From JABGQS01 sp963674545 (lineage in GTDB: Bacteria > Bacillota > Clostridia > Christensenellales > SZUA-584), in contig CAXXFB010000001.1 in assembly GCA_963674545.2 (NCBI GenBank), positions 1,240,001-1,304,000 of the forward strand: DNA of 64,000 bases, in the 5' to 3' direction. The position numbers were made by a program, and so were the translations under genes. Below the pieces are notes generated by a model. That model searched no databases and was not told the origin of the DNA. It worked only from the letters and a program-made list of their open reading frames with translations. This document shows positions 26,025 to 35,259 of this stretch, one piece after another (positions within the stretch are counted from its first letter, which is position 1; each line of letters opens with the position of its first letter).

Positions 26025-26795
26025 CTAATATTTATTTTTGACTGCTGCGAAAACATCTGCCGCAGCTATAAGAACAAGACAGACTATTACCGTTATTACT
26101 ACCTGCGGATACTTGTTGCTGAATCCGCTGTCTGAAAGGTGTTTAATTAGAATCCCGGCATAAGCCCACAATATAACCAGACCATAAGGGTAATCCTTGT
26201 TCCTTAATATTGTTAGTATTCCTATGGCGGCGCCAACAGCCAGGATGATCATCGTCCAAATCACTGCAGGCACTCCAAAGCCGTTCCATCCAATACTTAC
26301 CAGCAGAACGGTTGCATTTGCTATCGTTGCCACAGTTATCCATCCGAAATATATGCTGAAGGGCAGCTTTACCAGAAACTTGTCCTTCACGCTAAGCTGG
26401 TGTTTCCTTATCGTGTTCACAATAATAATTAGACATACGAGAATTACGGCCATTAGAATCATTGAGAGATAAATTATATCGTAGTGCCATGTGAATATCC
26501 AAATTGTGTTTGCCAAAGATGATATAGAAAAAACAATACCTATTTTGTTTAGGAATTGCCCCCCCAGTTCGCTGCCTCTCTTTACGCTTAGCTGGTAGAT
26601 AGCGAATGCTGCAAGCAAGACATATATTAGACCCCAGATAGAAAATGTCAGCCCGGCTGGTGCAAAGAGATTGGAATACGAGTCTGATACCGTTCCGGTA
26701 TCTATCCCGTTGATGGGCAGTATATTGGCAAGCGCATTGACTGAAACCATCAATATAAAAGTTAATACAACAAAAATCTTGATCCCTGTTTTCAT
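26025..26795 (-). CDS. TspO/MBR-related tryptophan-rich membrane protein
   Basis: A 256-residue protein with about seven hydrophobic segments. It carries the TspO signature region FAPAGLTFSIWGLIYVLLA and Trp-containing helices (NTIWIFTWHY, FGWITVATIANATVLL, VIWTMIILAVGA). It is longer than classical five-helix TspO (about 160 residues) and belongs to the enlarged relatives seen in Clostridia. TspO proteins bind tetrapyrroles and have been tied to light and oxidative stress responses. That agrees with the nearby UvsE and carotenoid-type genes, but the ligand here is unknown. It stands alone, with a 130-base gap to the NTF2-fold gene. Confidence 0.75.
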   Translation of the reverse strand: MKTGIKIFVVLTFILMVSVNALANILPINGIDTGTVSDSYSNLFAPAGLTFSIWGLIYVLLAAFAIYQLSVKRGSELGGQFLNKIGIVFSISSLANTIWIFTWHYDIIYLSMILMAVILVCLIIIVNTIRKHQLSVKDKFLVKLPFSIYFGWITVATIANATVLLVSIGWNGFGVPAVIWTMIILAVGAAIGILTILRNKDYPYGLVILWAYAGILIKHLSDSGFSNKYPQVVITVIVCLVLIAAADVFAAVKNKY

Positions 26796-26996
26796 GACTA
26801 TTCTATCTCCTTCCTTTTTATATATATATTATACCATCTTATACTGCATTTGTGGATAGCCTGTATAGGTGTCTTTGCTTGCTTTCTGCAAACATATGAT
26901 TTTTCGACATATTTGCATAATTCATTAGTAAATTTGTTTCAATTTTCCATTCTATGTTTATTAATATAGCGCTAATACATTCACGAGGAGTTCATT

Positions 26997-29900
26997 ATGT
27001 CTAAAAAAACAAAATCAATATTACCTTTAATTCTTTCAATTGCACTTGTACTTTCTGTATTTCCTGCAACAGCGCAGGCAGACAGTGTTGTTGATCTGAC
27101 AGGTTCTCTTAATATTACAGAAGGAGACCCTGCGGTGTTGGTTGACACTTCTGCAACAATTGCCAGCGGAGACTACGCAAACGGTTACGTGCAGATGAGT
27201 ACATCTACCGGCAGCCAGTATGACCAGCTGAGTTTCCAGAGCGCAGCCAACCCAAACGCTGAAGGAGCAATATCCTTCTCCGGCTCGACAGTGTACCTTG
27301 GAGACGGTTCGAGCACACTGGCGATTGGTAACATCGATTCGACATACAACGGCCAGAACGGACAGCCGCTGCGGGTAAATTTTGTTACACCTATGGCAAA
27401 CTCCGGGTTCGAGAATGGCTCCAGCGGCTGGACGCTAAACAACAGTAACTATTACATCAGCGGAGACTCGATTGGCTCTACCGGAACGTATACAACATCG
27501 ATTGAGCAGGAAGGTGACGGGAATCATTATCTCCATCTCAGCATAAGAGGTACTACCAACTCTTACGGCACAGGCCACGGCCCGACTGCTACGTCGAGCT
27601 ATTTTGAGGCTTCACCGGGCGATATAATCACATTTGACTGGAAAGCAGCTAAAACTTCGGACTATTATGACGTTTATGCTTACCTAATAAACGACGCCAC
27701 CGGCCAGAAGTTCCAGATATTATACCAGCGCGGCTCATCCATAAGCTCGTGGCAGAAAAAACAGATTACGCTAAATTCGTCATACCTTTCATCATACAGT
27801 GATAAACTTAAGTTCATGTTTGTCTGTGGTTCATATGACCAGACAGGCGGACGTGCTGTCGGTTCCACGATGGATATCGACAACGCAAAAGTTGTAAAAT
27901 CTTACGCAACTCCGCAGATATGCCAAAATATATTGCGGCAGGTAAAATATCAGAACACATCCGACGATCCTGTTGCATCACTTGATCTGGTTGCACAGCT
28001 TAAAGATAAGTACGGTTCAGTATATTCAGACTCCAAGCCCTGCTATATCACGCCTGTCAATGATGCACCGTCGCTGGCTGACAATAATCAGTTAACTCTA
28101 AATGAATCGGCAACGGCGACTATTACCAATTCATATATTAGAGCCACAGACGTTGATGATACTTCAGCAGAATTGACATACACTATAACAGGCCCGCCTT
28201 CAAACGGTGCGCTAAAATTAAACGGCTCAGCTCTCAGTGCAGACAGTACGTTTACGCAAGCACAGCTCGACTCGGGTTTGCTGTCTTACAGCCACAACGG
28301 CACAAAGACCACGTCCGATTCGTTTACATTCATGGTTGCTGACGGGTGCGAGGATGGCGTTTCGCCCATCAGCGCAACATTCAGCATAGACGTAAACAGT
28401 CTGCCGACGGTAGATACGAATTCTGAACTGAATCTTAATGAAGGCGCTCAGTCAGCTATAGGCACGTCTCTGCTGACCGCAAGCGACATTGACAATACAA
28501 GCGCTCAGCTTACATATACTATTACTGCAGCGCCTGACCACGGAACGCTATATAAGAACGGGTCAGCAATGGGCAGCGGAAGTACGATAACGCAGACAGA
28601 ACTAGAAGCGAATTATCTTAGCTATACACACGACGGCGGCGAATCCTTATCTGATTCGTTCTCGTTCAGGCTGAGTGACCCTGCGAGCTATTTAGATGAC
28701 ACATTCTCAATATCCGTAAATCCGGTAAATGATTCACCCTCTGTGGCTACTAACAGTGCACTTACTCTGCTTGAAGGAACCGAAGCCGTAATAACAACTT
28801 CGCAGCTTAACGAAGGAGACCCTGACGACTCTGGCGACGGACTCACTTATAAGCTGACATCAGATGTCATTAATGGAACACTTTATAAAAGCGGTGTTGA
28901 AATAGGCGGACAAAGCACGTTTACAAATCAGGATATAATCGACGGTGCGATCTTATATATGCACAATGGAACTGAAACGACAAACGATTCATTTGATTTC
29001 TCTCTTACTGACGGCGGAGAGGACGGATCTACAGCTTATACAGGTACTTTTAATATAAGTATAACGCTTATAAATGACCCGACTATCGTATATGATCAAG
29101 CCTACTCAGTTGACGAAAATGCTGAGAACGGAACACAAATAGGCACTGTCGTAACGTACGATGAAGAAAACGATACACGTACGTTCGCAATAACCGGAGG
29201 AAACGACTCAGGCCTGTTTGCTATCAACTCAAGTACAGGAATTATAACAGTAGCGGGCGCAATAGATTATGACGCTATACAGCAGCATCTGCTAACGGTA
29301 ACAGTAACGGAGCATTATGAATCTACTACAAGAAAAGTTACCATGACAGCTACTGTAGATGTGAACAATATGCATGATATACCGTTTACTCCATCTGCCG
29401 CAGACCTTGATGCATCAAGCGACACAGGAAGAAGCGATACGGACGATATCACCAACGATACGACTCCTACACTTTTTGGTGCAAGCGGCTCAACGATGTT
29501 CAACAACACTATAAGTGTATACGTTGACGGAGAACTGGACGGAACAGCCCAGTCTAATGCCGCAGGCGAATGGAGCTATACTCTTACTAATGCGCTTTCC
29601 GACGGACAGCATGAGATAACTATCAAAACGACTGACTTCGGCGGCGACACATCGGCAGAGTCTGAAGCCTTTACAGTAACTATAGACACTGCGGCTCCGA
29701 CAGCAGGAAGTGCTCTTGGGCTTCCGCTCGGCGGCAATACAACAGACGACAGGACTCCAACTATGGCAGCAGACGGAGAAGCGGACTGCATAGTCACTGT
29801 ATATGACCAGACCAGCAAAAACTATGGTACGGTGATGACAGATTCTAACGGGGACTTCAGCTTCACTGTATCGGAAGACGATTCGCTTAACGTTGCGACT

Positions 29901-32900
29901 TATGACTTCACATATACATTGACGGACGTTGCCGGCAACGTGTCTGCTCTGAGCAGTCCGTTCAGTCTGATTGTCAATGACCCTCCGCAGGCACAGAACA
30001 CAACAGTGTCTACAAATGAAGACACACCGTATATATTCAAGGTATCTGACTTCAATTACAGCGATCTAAACTCTGACAGCTTTGAAACTTTGCGCATAAC
30101 CGTTCTTGCAGACGACGGCACGCTAAAATACAGCGACGGTTCGGGCTGGGCGGCAGTAACGCTCGGACAGGAGATTACAACAGATGATATAGCTATGAGT
30201 CTGCTTGCTTTCTTCCCTGATGCAGACGAAAACGCTTCCCCGTATACTACCTTTAAATTTAAGGTTAGCGATGGAACGGACTACTGCACAGACGTATATA
30301 CGGCAACGATAAACGTAACTCCTGTAAACGATTCGCCAACATCATATGATCAGGAATTCCTGGTATTTGAAAATGCACCGATGGACAAAGTTGTGGGAAC
30401 CGTGGATGCAGACGACATTGAGAACGATACTCTCGTTTTCTCTATAACAGCAGGCAATGACCCGGGAGTATTCAGAATAGACCCTGCTACGGGAACTATC
30501 TACGTGGCTGCAGAAGTTGACCATGATACCATACAGCAGCACGTATTGACAGTAAAGATAGAAGAAGAATCGGGCGAATTCACGATTACGACAAGAGTCA
30601 CTATAAACGTTGAGAATGTATTCGATATACCTAAAACACCTGCCGTGCCAGACCTCGAAAGTTCTTCAGATTCTGGCAGAGACAGTGAAGACGATGAAAC
30701 AAACGACAATACGCCGACAGTATTCGGCACTGCTGATTCTACAATGGCAGGCACGACAATAAAGGTCTATATAGACAGCGTATTCGATGGTCAGACAGTA
30801 TCCGGCCTTGACGGCGCATGGTCATATACGGCAAAAGAGATGACTGACGGACAGCACGACATAACGATAACGTCTACTGACCTTGGCGGTGACGTATCCT
30901 ATGAGTCGGGTGCACTCTCGGTAATGATAGACACGACTGCACCTGCTGCAGCTCTGGCTATGGAACCTGTCTTTGAAGGCTATACCACAGACAACAGAAC
31001 TCCTTCGTTCACAGGTGTTGCCGAAGCATACGCTATTATAACCGTGTATGACCAGAACGGCAAAAACTATGGAACAGTGCTCGCAGACGAGAACGGAGAT
31101 TTCAGTTTCACAGTCTCGGAAGAAGATGCGCTCAGCATAGGAGACTATGAGCTTACGTTCACACAGACAGATATATCGGGCAACGTATCTGAAGTGTCCG
31201 GCGCTTTGTCTATCATAGTCAATGATCCTCCGGAAGCAGCGGACGCAGAAGTTACTACCGATGAAGATATTGCTTATGTTTTCAGTGCAGCGGACTTTAA
31301 CTACACTGATGCAAACGATGATGAATTTACATCTGTGATGATAACGCAGCTGACCGGCGCAGGTACTTTAGAATACTTTGACGGTTCAAAGTGGCTGGCA
31401 GTAGAAAAAGATCAGCAAGTTCTCGTCTCAGACATAAACAACAGCAGCTTTAGGTATTCACCTCCGGCTGATGAGAACGGCGAAGATTATACAACTTTCC
31501 TTTTCAGTGTAAACGATGGTATAGACTACAGTTACTCGGACTATGAGGCGCTGATAAACCTTACGCCTGTAAACGACGTACAGCTGTTCACCGGACTGAG
31601 CGGAACAGAAGTTGATTACCTTGAAGACCAGGGCACAGCGCTGCTCGACGAAGCAAAAGCTTCCACTGTCAATGATATTGACGACACGGAGCTTGGCGGC
31701 GGCAGGCTGACTGTCAGCATTACCGAAAATGCAGCCGCAGATGAAGACATGATTGCAGTGGCGGCAGATGCAAACGTAACGCTTTCAGAAGGTTCAAACG
31801 TTGGAAGTACAATAACAGTAGGCGGCGAGATAATCGGTACTGTAACGAACAGCGGACTGGGCGAAGACCTCGTCATAGAACTGACACCATTTGCAACACT
31901 TGAAAACATTGAAAAACTGATTTACGCAGTAACATATGAGAACATGAACACTGTAGAACCTGCAGTTGAACCAAGAACTGTTGTCTTTACTCTGACAGAC
32001 AGCGATGATCAGTCTGCAAGCCAGAGCATCACAGTGAATATAGAACGCACTGAAATACCAACTGTTGAGACGCTCGAAACTACACGCCGCAACATCGACG
32101 CAGATGACGCAACAAGCGGCGGTGAAGTAATTGATGACGGCAGAGCGCAAGTCACAGAAGTGGGCATAGTATACAGCTTGCGGCGTTCCTTCGTACCATC
32201 TGACAGTGAGAAGATGTCTACCGGAGAGTACACAAATGAAGCGCAGTTTGAGGCTCTTATAAAGAACCTTCCGGCAGATACTACGGTGTATTATGCAGCA
32301 TATGCACTCAACAGCGAAGGCTATGGCTACGGCGAAGTAATGACGCTGCGTACACACAAATGGTCGGACAGGAACGGCGACGGAAAGCTTGATAATCCGG
32401 ATACGGATACGGACGGTGACGGCGTTTCGGACGGCGACGAACGTGCTGCAGGAAGCGACCCTGACGAACCTTCGTCTACTCCTTCGGACAAAGACGGCGA
32501 CGGCAAAGTAGACAAGCCAAGTGCGGATACGGACGGCGACGGCGTTTCAGACGCTGAAGAGCAGGCTGCGGGCAGCGACCCGGATGATCCTTCGTCTACC
32601 CCTTCGGACAAAGACGGCGACGGCAAAGTAGACAAGCCAAGCGCAGACACGGACGGCGACGGCGTTTCAGACGCTGAAGAGCAGGCTGCGGGCAGCGACC
32701 CGGATGATCCTTCGTCTACCCCTTCGGACAAAGACGGTGACGGCAAAGTAGACAAACCTAATGCAGATACGGACGGCGACGGCGTCTCTGACGAAGACGA
32801 GATCGCTGCAGGCAGCAACCCGGATGATCCTTCGTCTACCCCATCTGACAAAGACGGCGACGGAAAGCTGGATAAGCCAAGCGCAGACACAGACGGCGAC

Positions 32901-33995
32901 GGCATCTCTGATGAAGATGAAATAGCAGCAGGCAGTGACCCGGATGATCCTTACTCGACTCCGTCTGACAAAGACGGCGATGGAGAAATAGACGACCCGA
33001 ACGCAGACAGCGACGGCGATGGAATAAGCGATGCAGATGAAATAGCTGCAGGCAGCGACCCGGACGACCCGATGTCCAAACCTGTAGCTGAAGGCCAGGC
33101 GGCCGTGCTCCAGCGTCCTCCGGTGGATGCTCCGGCCAAACCGGCTAGCGGCTCGGCTTCTGCATTCAACGTATGGCAGTCGAAGCAGGGTACAACTAAA
33201 ACAGCTATATCACTTGGTTGGGATAGCGTAAGCGGAGCTGACTATTACCTGATATGGAGCGGGAACAAGCTGCTCGGAACTGTATACGGTGCAGAGAGCT
33301 GCATTATAAGCGGACTTGAGACAGGCACGGTATATGAACTGCGAATAGGGGCGTTTACGATGAGCGGCGAGAAAGTAGCCTCATCTGATAAGCTTGTTGG
33401 CGTAGCAGACATTACGGCAGCAACATACGACGAGGACGGCCTGCCGCTGGAAGACATACTGAGCGAATACTTCGGCGGAAACGTATCGCAGGTGGGTGGC
33501 TCAAGATATGACCTTACCGGCCAGATAACGGACGAGAACGGAGTACCGCTTTCGGGACTTACTGTAGAGCTTCACTCGACACCGAGAACGGCTGTAACTG
33601 ACGAGAACGGATGGTACTATTTCGACAATGTTGAAAAGGGCGAACATACTATATACGTCTATTTCAACAGCAACGAGTCTAATGTTGCCCTGAAGCTCAT
33701 CGACGAGCAAGGAACGGCGCTGGCAGCGGAAACAAGCGTGATATACTTCGATACATCAGCTTCACGCACATCTACGTTCATACTGAACATGAGCGTCGAT
33801 GAAGAGGGCGCAGTAACGATAGAGCGTGTCGAATCGTACCCGGCTGTTTTCTCGGCCGAAGGCGGCAGCGCAGGCTTTGGATATCTCATTTGGATACTGA
33901 TGGGCGCAGCACTAATACTCTTCGTACTGTTCTTCATACTCTTTAAGAAAAGAAGAAAAGAGGATGAAGAAGAAGCAAAAATGGCAATAGCATAA
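26997..33995 (+). CDS. Giant multi-repeat surface adhesin-like protein
   Basis: A 2,332-residue exported protein with a signal peptide (residues 1-28, PATAQADS). A lectin-like beta region covers about 30-330 (ENGSSGWTLNN, ITFDWKAAKT). Next come CSPG/cadherin-like repeats (LNESATATITNSYIRATD, SYSHNGTKTTSDSF and copies) to about 690. Alternating cadherin modules (VDENAENGTQIGTV) and bacterial Ig-like modules (TPTLFGASGSTM, TYDLTYTLTDVAGNVS-like) follow to about 1,650. Six acidic calcium-type repeats occupy 1,791-2,030, a fibronectin-III-like domain is near 2,060, and a CnaB-like domain (LTGQITDENGVPLSGLTV) is near 2,170. A transmembrane helix near 2,300 and a basic tail end the protein; there is no LPXTG. 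GAGGAG precedes the ATG. Cell adhesion or matrix formation is inferred. Confidence 0.9.
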   Translation: MSKKTKSILPLILSIALVLSVFPATAQADSVVDLTGSLNITEGDPAVLVDTSATIASGDYANGYVQMSTSTGSQYDQLSFQSAANPNAEGAISFSGSTVYLGDGSSTLAIGNIDSTYNGQNGQPLRVNFVTPMANSGFENGSSGWTLNNSNYYISGDSIGSTGTYTTSIEQEGDGNHYLHLSIRGTTNSYGTGHGPTATSSYFEASPGDIITFDWKAAKTSDYYDVYAYLINDATGQKFQILYQRGSSISSWQKKQITLNSSYLSSYSDKLKFMFVCGSYDQTGGRAVGSTMDIDNAKVVKSYATPQICQNILRQVKYQNTSDDPVASLDLVAQLKDKYGSVYSDSKPCYITPVNDAPSLADNNQLTLNESATATITNSYIRATDVDDTSAELTYTITGPPSNGALKLNGSALSADSTFTQAQLDSGLLSYSHNGTKTTSDSFTFMVADGCEDGVSPISATFSIDVNSLPTVDTNSELNLNEGAQSAIGTSLLTASDIDNTSAQLTYTITAAPDHGTLYKNGSAMGSGSTITQTELEANYLSYTHDGGESLSDSFSFRLSDPASYLDDTFSISVNPVNDSPSVATNSALTLLEGTEAVITTSQLNEGDPDDSGDGLTYKLTSDVINGTLYKSGVEIGGQSTFTNQDIIDGAILYMHNGTETTNDSFDFSLTDGGEDGSTAYTGTFNISITLINDPTIVYDQAYSVDENAENGTQIGTVVTYDEENDTRTFAITGGNDSGLFAINSSTGIITVAGAIDYDAIQQHLLTVTVTEHYESTTRKVTMTATVDVNNMHDIPFTPSAADLDASSDTGRSDTDDITNDTTPTLFGASGSTMFNNTISVYVDGELDGTAQSNAAGEWSYTLTNALSDGQHEITIKTTDFGGDTSAESEAFTVTIDTAAPTAGSALGLPLGGNTTDDRTPTMAADGEADCIVTVYDQTSKNYGTVMTDSNGDFSFTVSEDDSLNVATYDFTYTLTDVAGNVSALSSPFSLIVNDPPQAQNTTVSTNEDTPYIFKVSDFNYSDLNSDSFETLRITVLADDGTLKYSDGSGWAAVTLGQEITTDDIAMSLLAFFPDADENASPYTTFKFKVSDGTDYCTDVYTATINVTPVNDSPTSYDQEFLVFENAPMDKVVGTVDADDIENDTLVFSITAGNDPGVFRIDPATGTIYVAAEVDHDTIQQHVLTVKIEEESGEFTITTRVTINVENVFDIPKTPAVPDLESSSDSGRDSEDDETNDNTPTVFGTADSTMAGTTIKVYIDSVFDGQTVSGLDGAWSYTAKEMTDGQHDITITSTDLGGDVSYESGALSVMIDTTAPAAALAMEPVFEGYTTDNRTPSFTGVAEAYAIITVYDQNGKNYGTVLADENGDFSFTVSEEDALSIGDYELTFTQTDISGNVSEVSGALSIIVNDPPEAADAEVTTDEDIAYVFSAADFNYTDANDDEFTSVMITQLTGAGTLEYFDGSKWLAVEKDQQVLVSDINNSSFRYSPPADENGEDYTTFLFSVNDGIDYSYSDYEALINLTPVNDVQLFTGLSGTEVDYLEDQGTALLDEAKASTVNDIDDTELGGGRLTVSITENAAADEDMIAVAADANVTLSEGSNVGSTITVGGEIIGTVTNSGLGEDLVIELTPFATLENIEKLIYAVTYENMNTVEPAVEPRTVVFTLTDSDDQSASQSITVNIERTEIPTVETLETTRRNIDADDATSGGEVIDDGRAQVTEVGIVYSLRRSFVPSDSEKMSTGEYTNEAQFEALIKNLPADTTVYYAAYALNSEGYGYGEVMTLRTHKWSDRNGDGKLDNPDTDTDGDGVSDGDERAAGSDPDEPSSTPSDKDGDGKVDKPSADTDGDGVSDAEEQAAGSDPDDPSSTPSDKDGDGKVDKPSADTDGDGVSDAEEQAAGSDPDDPSSTPSDKDGDGKVDKPNADTDGDGVSDEDEIAAGSNPDDPSSTPSDKDGDGKLDKPSADTDGDGISDEDEIAAGSDPDDPYSTPSDKDGDGEIDDPNADSDGDGISDADEIAAGSDPDDPMSKPVAEGQAAVLQRPPVDAPAKPASGSASAFNVWQSKQGTTKTAISLGWDSVSGADYYLIWSGNKLLGTVYGAESCIISGLETGTVYELRIGAFTMSGEKVASSDKLVGVADITAATYDEDGLPLEDILSEYFGGNVSQVGGSRYDLTGQITDENGVPLSGLTVELHSTPRTAVTDENGWYYFDNVEKGEHTIYVYFNSNESNVALKLIDEQGTALAAETSVIYFDTSASRTSTFILNMSVDEEGAVTIERVESYPAVFSAEGGSAGFGYLIWILMGAALILFVLFFILFKKRRKEDEEEAKMAIA
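32367..33086 (+). repeat. Six tandem 120-bp units encoding thrombospondin-3-like repeats
   Basis: Six contiguous 40-codon units of the form DKDGDGKVDKPSADTDGDGV followed by SDxxExAAGSDPDDPSSTPS. Units two and three are almost identical in DNA as well as protein, pointing to recent duplication or ongoing conversion. Each unit holds two DxDxDG calcium-binding motifs. Confidence 0.95.
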
Positions 33996-34022
33996 AGAAA
34001 AAACATAATAAACTCTTTGAAG

Positions 34023-34061
34023 AAAAGGGCATCGTTTGCAGAAGGCAGGCGGTGTCCTTTT
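34023..34061 (+). terminator. Terminator of the giant surface protein gene
   Basis: AAAAGGGCATCG pairs with CGGTGTCCTTTT (12 bp with G-T pairs) around a 15-base loop, 28 bases after the stop codon, and ends in TTTTCATTTG. Confidence 0.7.
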
Positions 34062-34123
34062 CATTTGTTTCATCTACAACAAACTTTTTTGCAATATGCT
34101 AACCCCAAACACCAACTCCGCTC

Positions 34124-34151
34124 TTGTATTCACGTGTTAGTGTGGTAAAAT
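34124..34151 (+). promoter_or_regulatory. Probable promoter of the FAH-yerC-pcrA-ligA operon
   Basis: TTGTAT (34124-34129), a 16-base spacer ending TGG, then TAAAAT (34146-34151). Spacing is one short of ideal but an extended -10 is present, 51 bases before the FAH-family start. Confidence 0.5.
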
Positions 34152-34201
34152 ATAAAAAGAAATATCAACATGCTAATTACATAAGAATAAGGAGTTAATC
34201 T

Positions 34202-34954
34202 ATGAAAATATTAAGAGCAAAAATTGACGAAAAAGCTTTCTATGCAGTATTGGATGGCAGCACAGCCAAAGTCATTAGCGGACTCCCCTATGACGGTATA
34301 AGCTATACGGGCGATGAGTATCCTATTGATAGTTTATCGATACTCGTGCCTTCTGAGCCAACTAAAGTAGTTGCTGTCGGGCTCAACTACGTTGCCCATG
34401 CAGGAGAGATGAAAGAGAAGATGAACGAAACTCCTATAATTTTCCTCAAAGCTTCATCAAGCATACTGCCAAACGGCGGTGAAATAATCTATCCTGAAGC
34501 TCCTCAGCGTGTAGACTATGAAGCGGAACTTGGCGCAGTTATATCTAAGCCTTGCAAGAACGTTACACCTGAGCAGGCAAAAGAATATGTATTTGGCTAT
34601 ACAGCCCTTAACGACGTTACTGCCAGAGACCTGCAAAAAATAGACGGTCAGTGGACACGTGCAAAATCTTTCGATACATTCTGTCCTTTCGGTCCTTATA
34701 TAGACACTGACTTCGACCCGAGCGGCAGGTGTGTGCAAAGCATACTGAACGGGCAGGTCAAGCAGGACGGCAATACGAATGATATGCGATTTGATACTTT
34801 TGAGCTAATAAGCTTCATATCACAGTGCATGACTCTTCTGCCGGGAGATGTTATCGCTACAGGCACACCTGCAGGTATAGGGCCTATGCAGAAAGGCGAC
34901 ACCATAGAAATACGCATCGAAGGTTTAGAACCGCTCGTTAACACGATAGTTTAG
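34202..34954 (+). CDS. Fumarylacetoacetate hydrolase family protein
   Basis: A 250-residue enzyme of the FAH superfamily, which cleaves C-C bonds or decarboxylates beta-diketo and oxaloacetate-like acids with a Mg ion. The marks are VAVGLNYVAHAGEM, PIIFLKASSSILPNG, VDYEAELGAVIS (metal-binding Glu pair), GYTALNDVTARDLQ, WTRAKSFDTFCPFGP and DVIATGTPAGIG. Length is normal for the short, bacterial form. It heads an operon with yerC, pcrA and ligA, a mixed metabolic and replication context. The substrate cannot be read from sequence; oxaloacetate tautomerase/decarboxylase or acylpyruvase are possible. Confidence 0.9.
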   Translation: MKILRAKIDEKAFYAVLDGSTAKVISGLPYDGISYTGDEYPIDSLSILVPSEPTKVVAVGLNYVAHAGEMKEKMNETPIIFLKASSSILPNGGEIIYPEAPQRVDYEAELGAVISKPCKNVTPEQAKEYVFGYTALNDVTARDLQKIDGQWTRAKSFDTFCPFGPYIDTDFDPSGRCVQSILNGQVKQDGNTNDMRFDTFELISFISQCMTLLPGDVIATGTPAGIGPMQKGDTIEIRIEGLEPLVNTIV

Positions 34955-34965
34955 AGGAGGACTCC

Positions 34966-35259
34966 ATGTACGATTCAAAGCTAAAATCGGACGACCTTGA
35001 CAGCCTGTTCAACGCAGTGCTTACGCTGAAGACGCAGGAAGAATGTTATATGTTCTTCGAGGATATCTGCACTATTTCAGAGCTTATATCCATAGCTCAG
35101 CGTATGAAGGTCGCAAAGCTATTAAGCCAGCACCACACGACGCACAGCATTTCGGAAACTACAGGCGCCAGCACAGCCACGATAAGCCGGGTGAACCGCT
35201 GTCTTCATTATGGAACAGGCGGATATGAACTGGTACTTGGACGGCTGGAGGATAATTAA
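34966..35259 (+). CDS. yerC: YerC/TrpR-like DNA-binding protein
   Basis: A 97-residue helical protein of the YerC/YecD family, related to the TrpR repressor. The pattern is LFNAVLTLKTQEECYMFFEDICTISELISIAQRMKVAKLL, then the HTH ISETTGASTATISRVNRCL (about 62-80) and the family ending YGTGGYELVLGRL. Family members sit next to pcrA in many Bacillota. Ligand and targets are unknown. Its TAA overlaps the pcrA ATG (TAATG), which implies coupling, and GGAGG lies seven bases before its own start. Confidence 0.92.
   Translation: MYDSKLKSDDLDSLFNAVLTLKTQEECYMFFEDICTISELISIAQRMKVAKLLSQHHTTHSISETTGASTATISRVNRCLHYGTGGYELVLGRLEDN

Noticed and set aside
31794..32357. 187-codon minus-strand frame rich in Cys and aromatic residues
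   Set aside because: It lies wholly inside the surface protein gene, has no ribosome site, and has no recognisable domain.
32327..32905. Long Ser/Pro-rich reading frame on the minus strand
   Set aside because: It is the antisense of the 120-bp calcium-repeat units in the giant surface protein; no ribosome site, and its composition simply mirrors the repeats.
32367..33086. Regular repeats resembling a CRISPR array
   Set aside because: The repeat is continuous 120-bp coding sequence without spacers, in frame with the surface protein.
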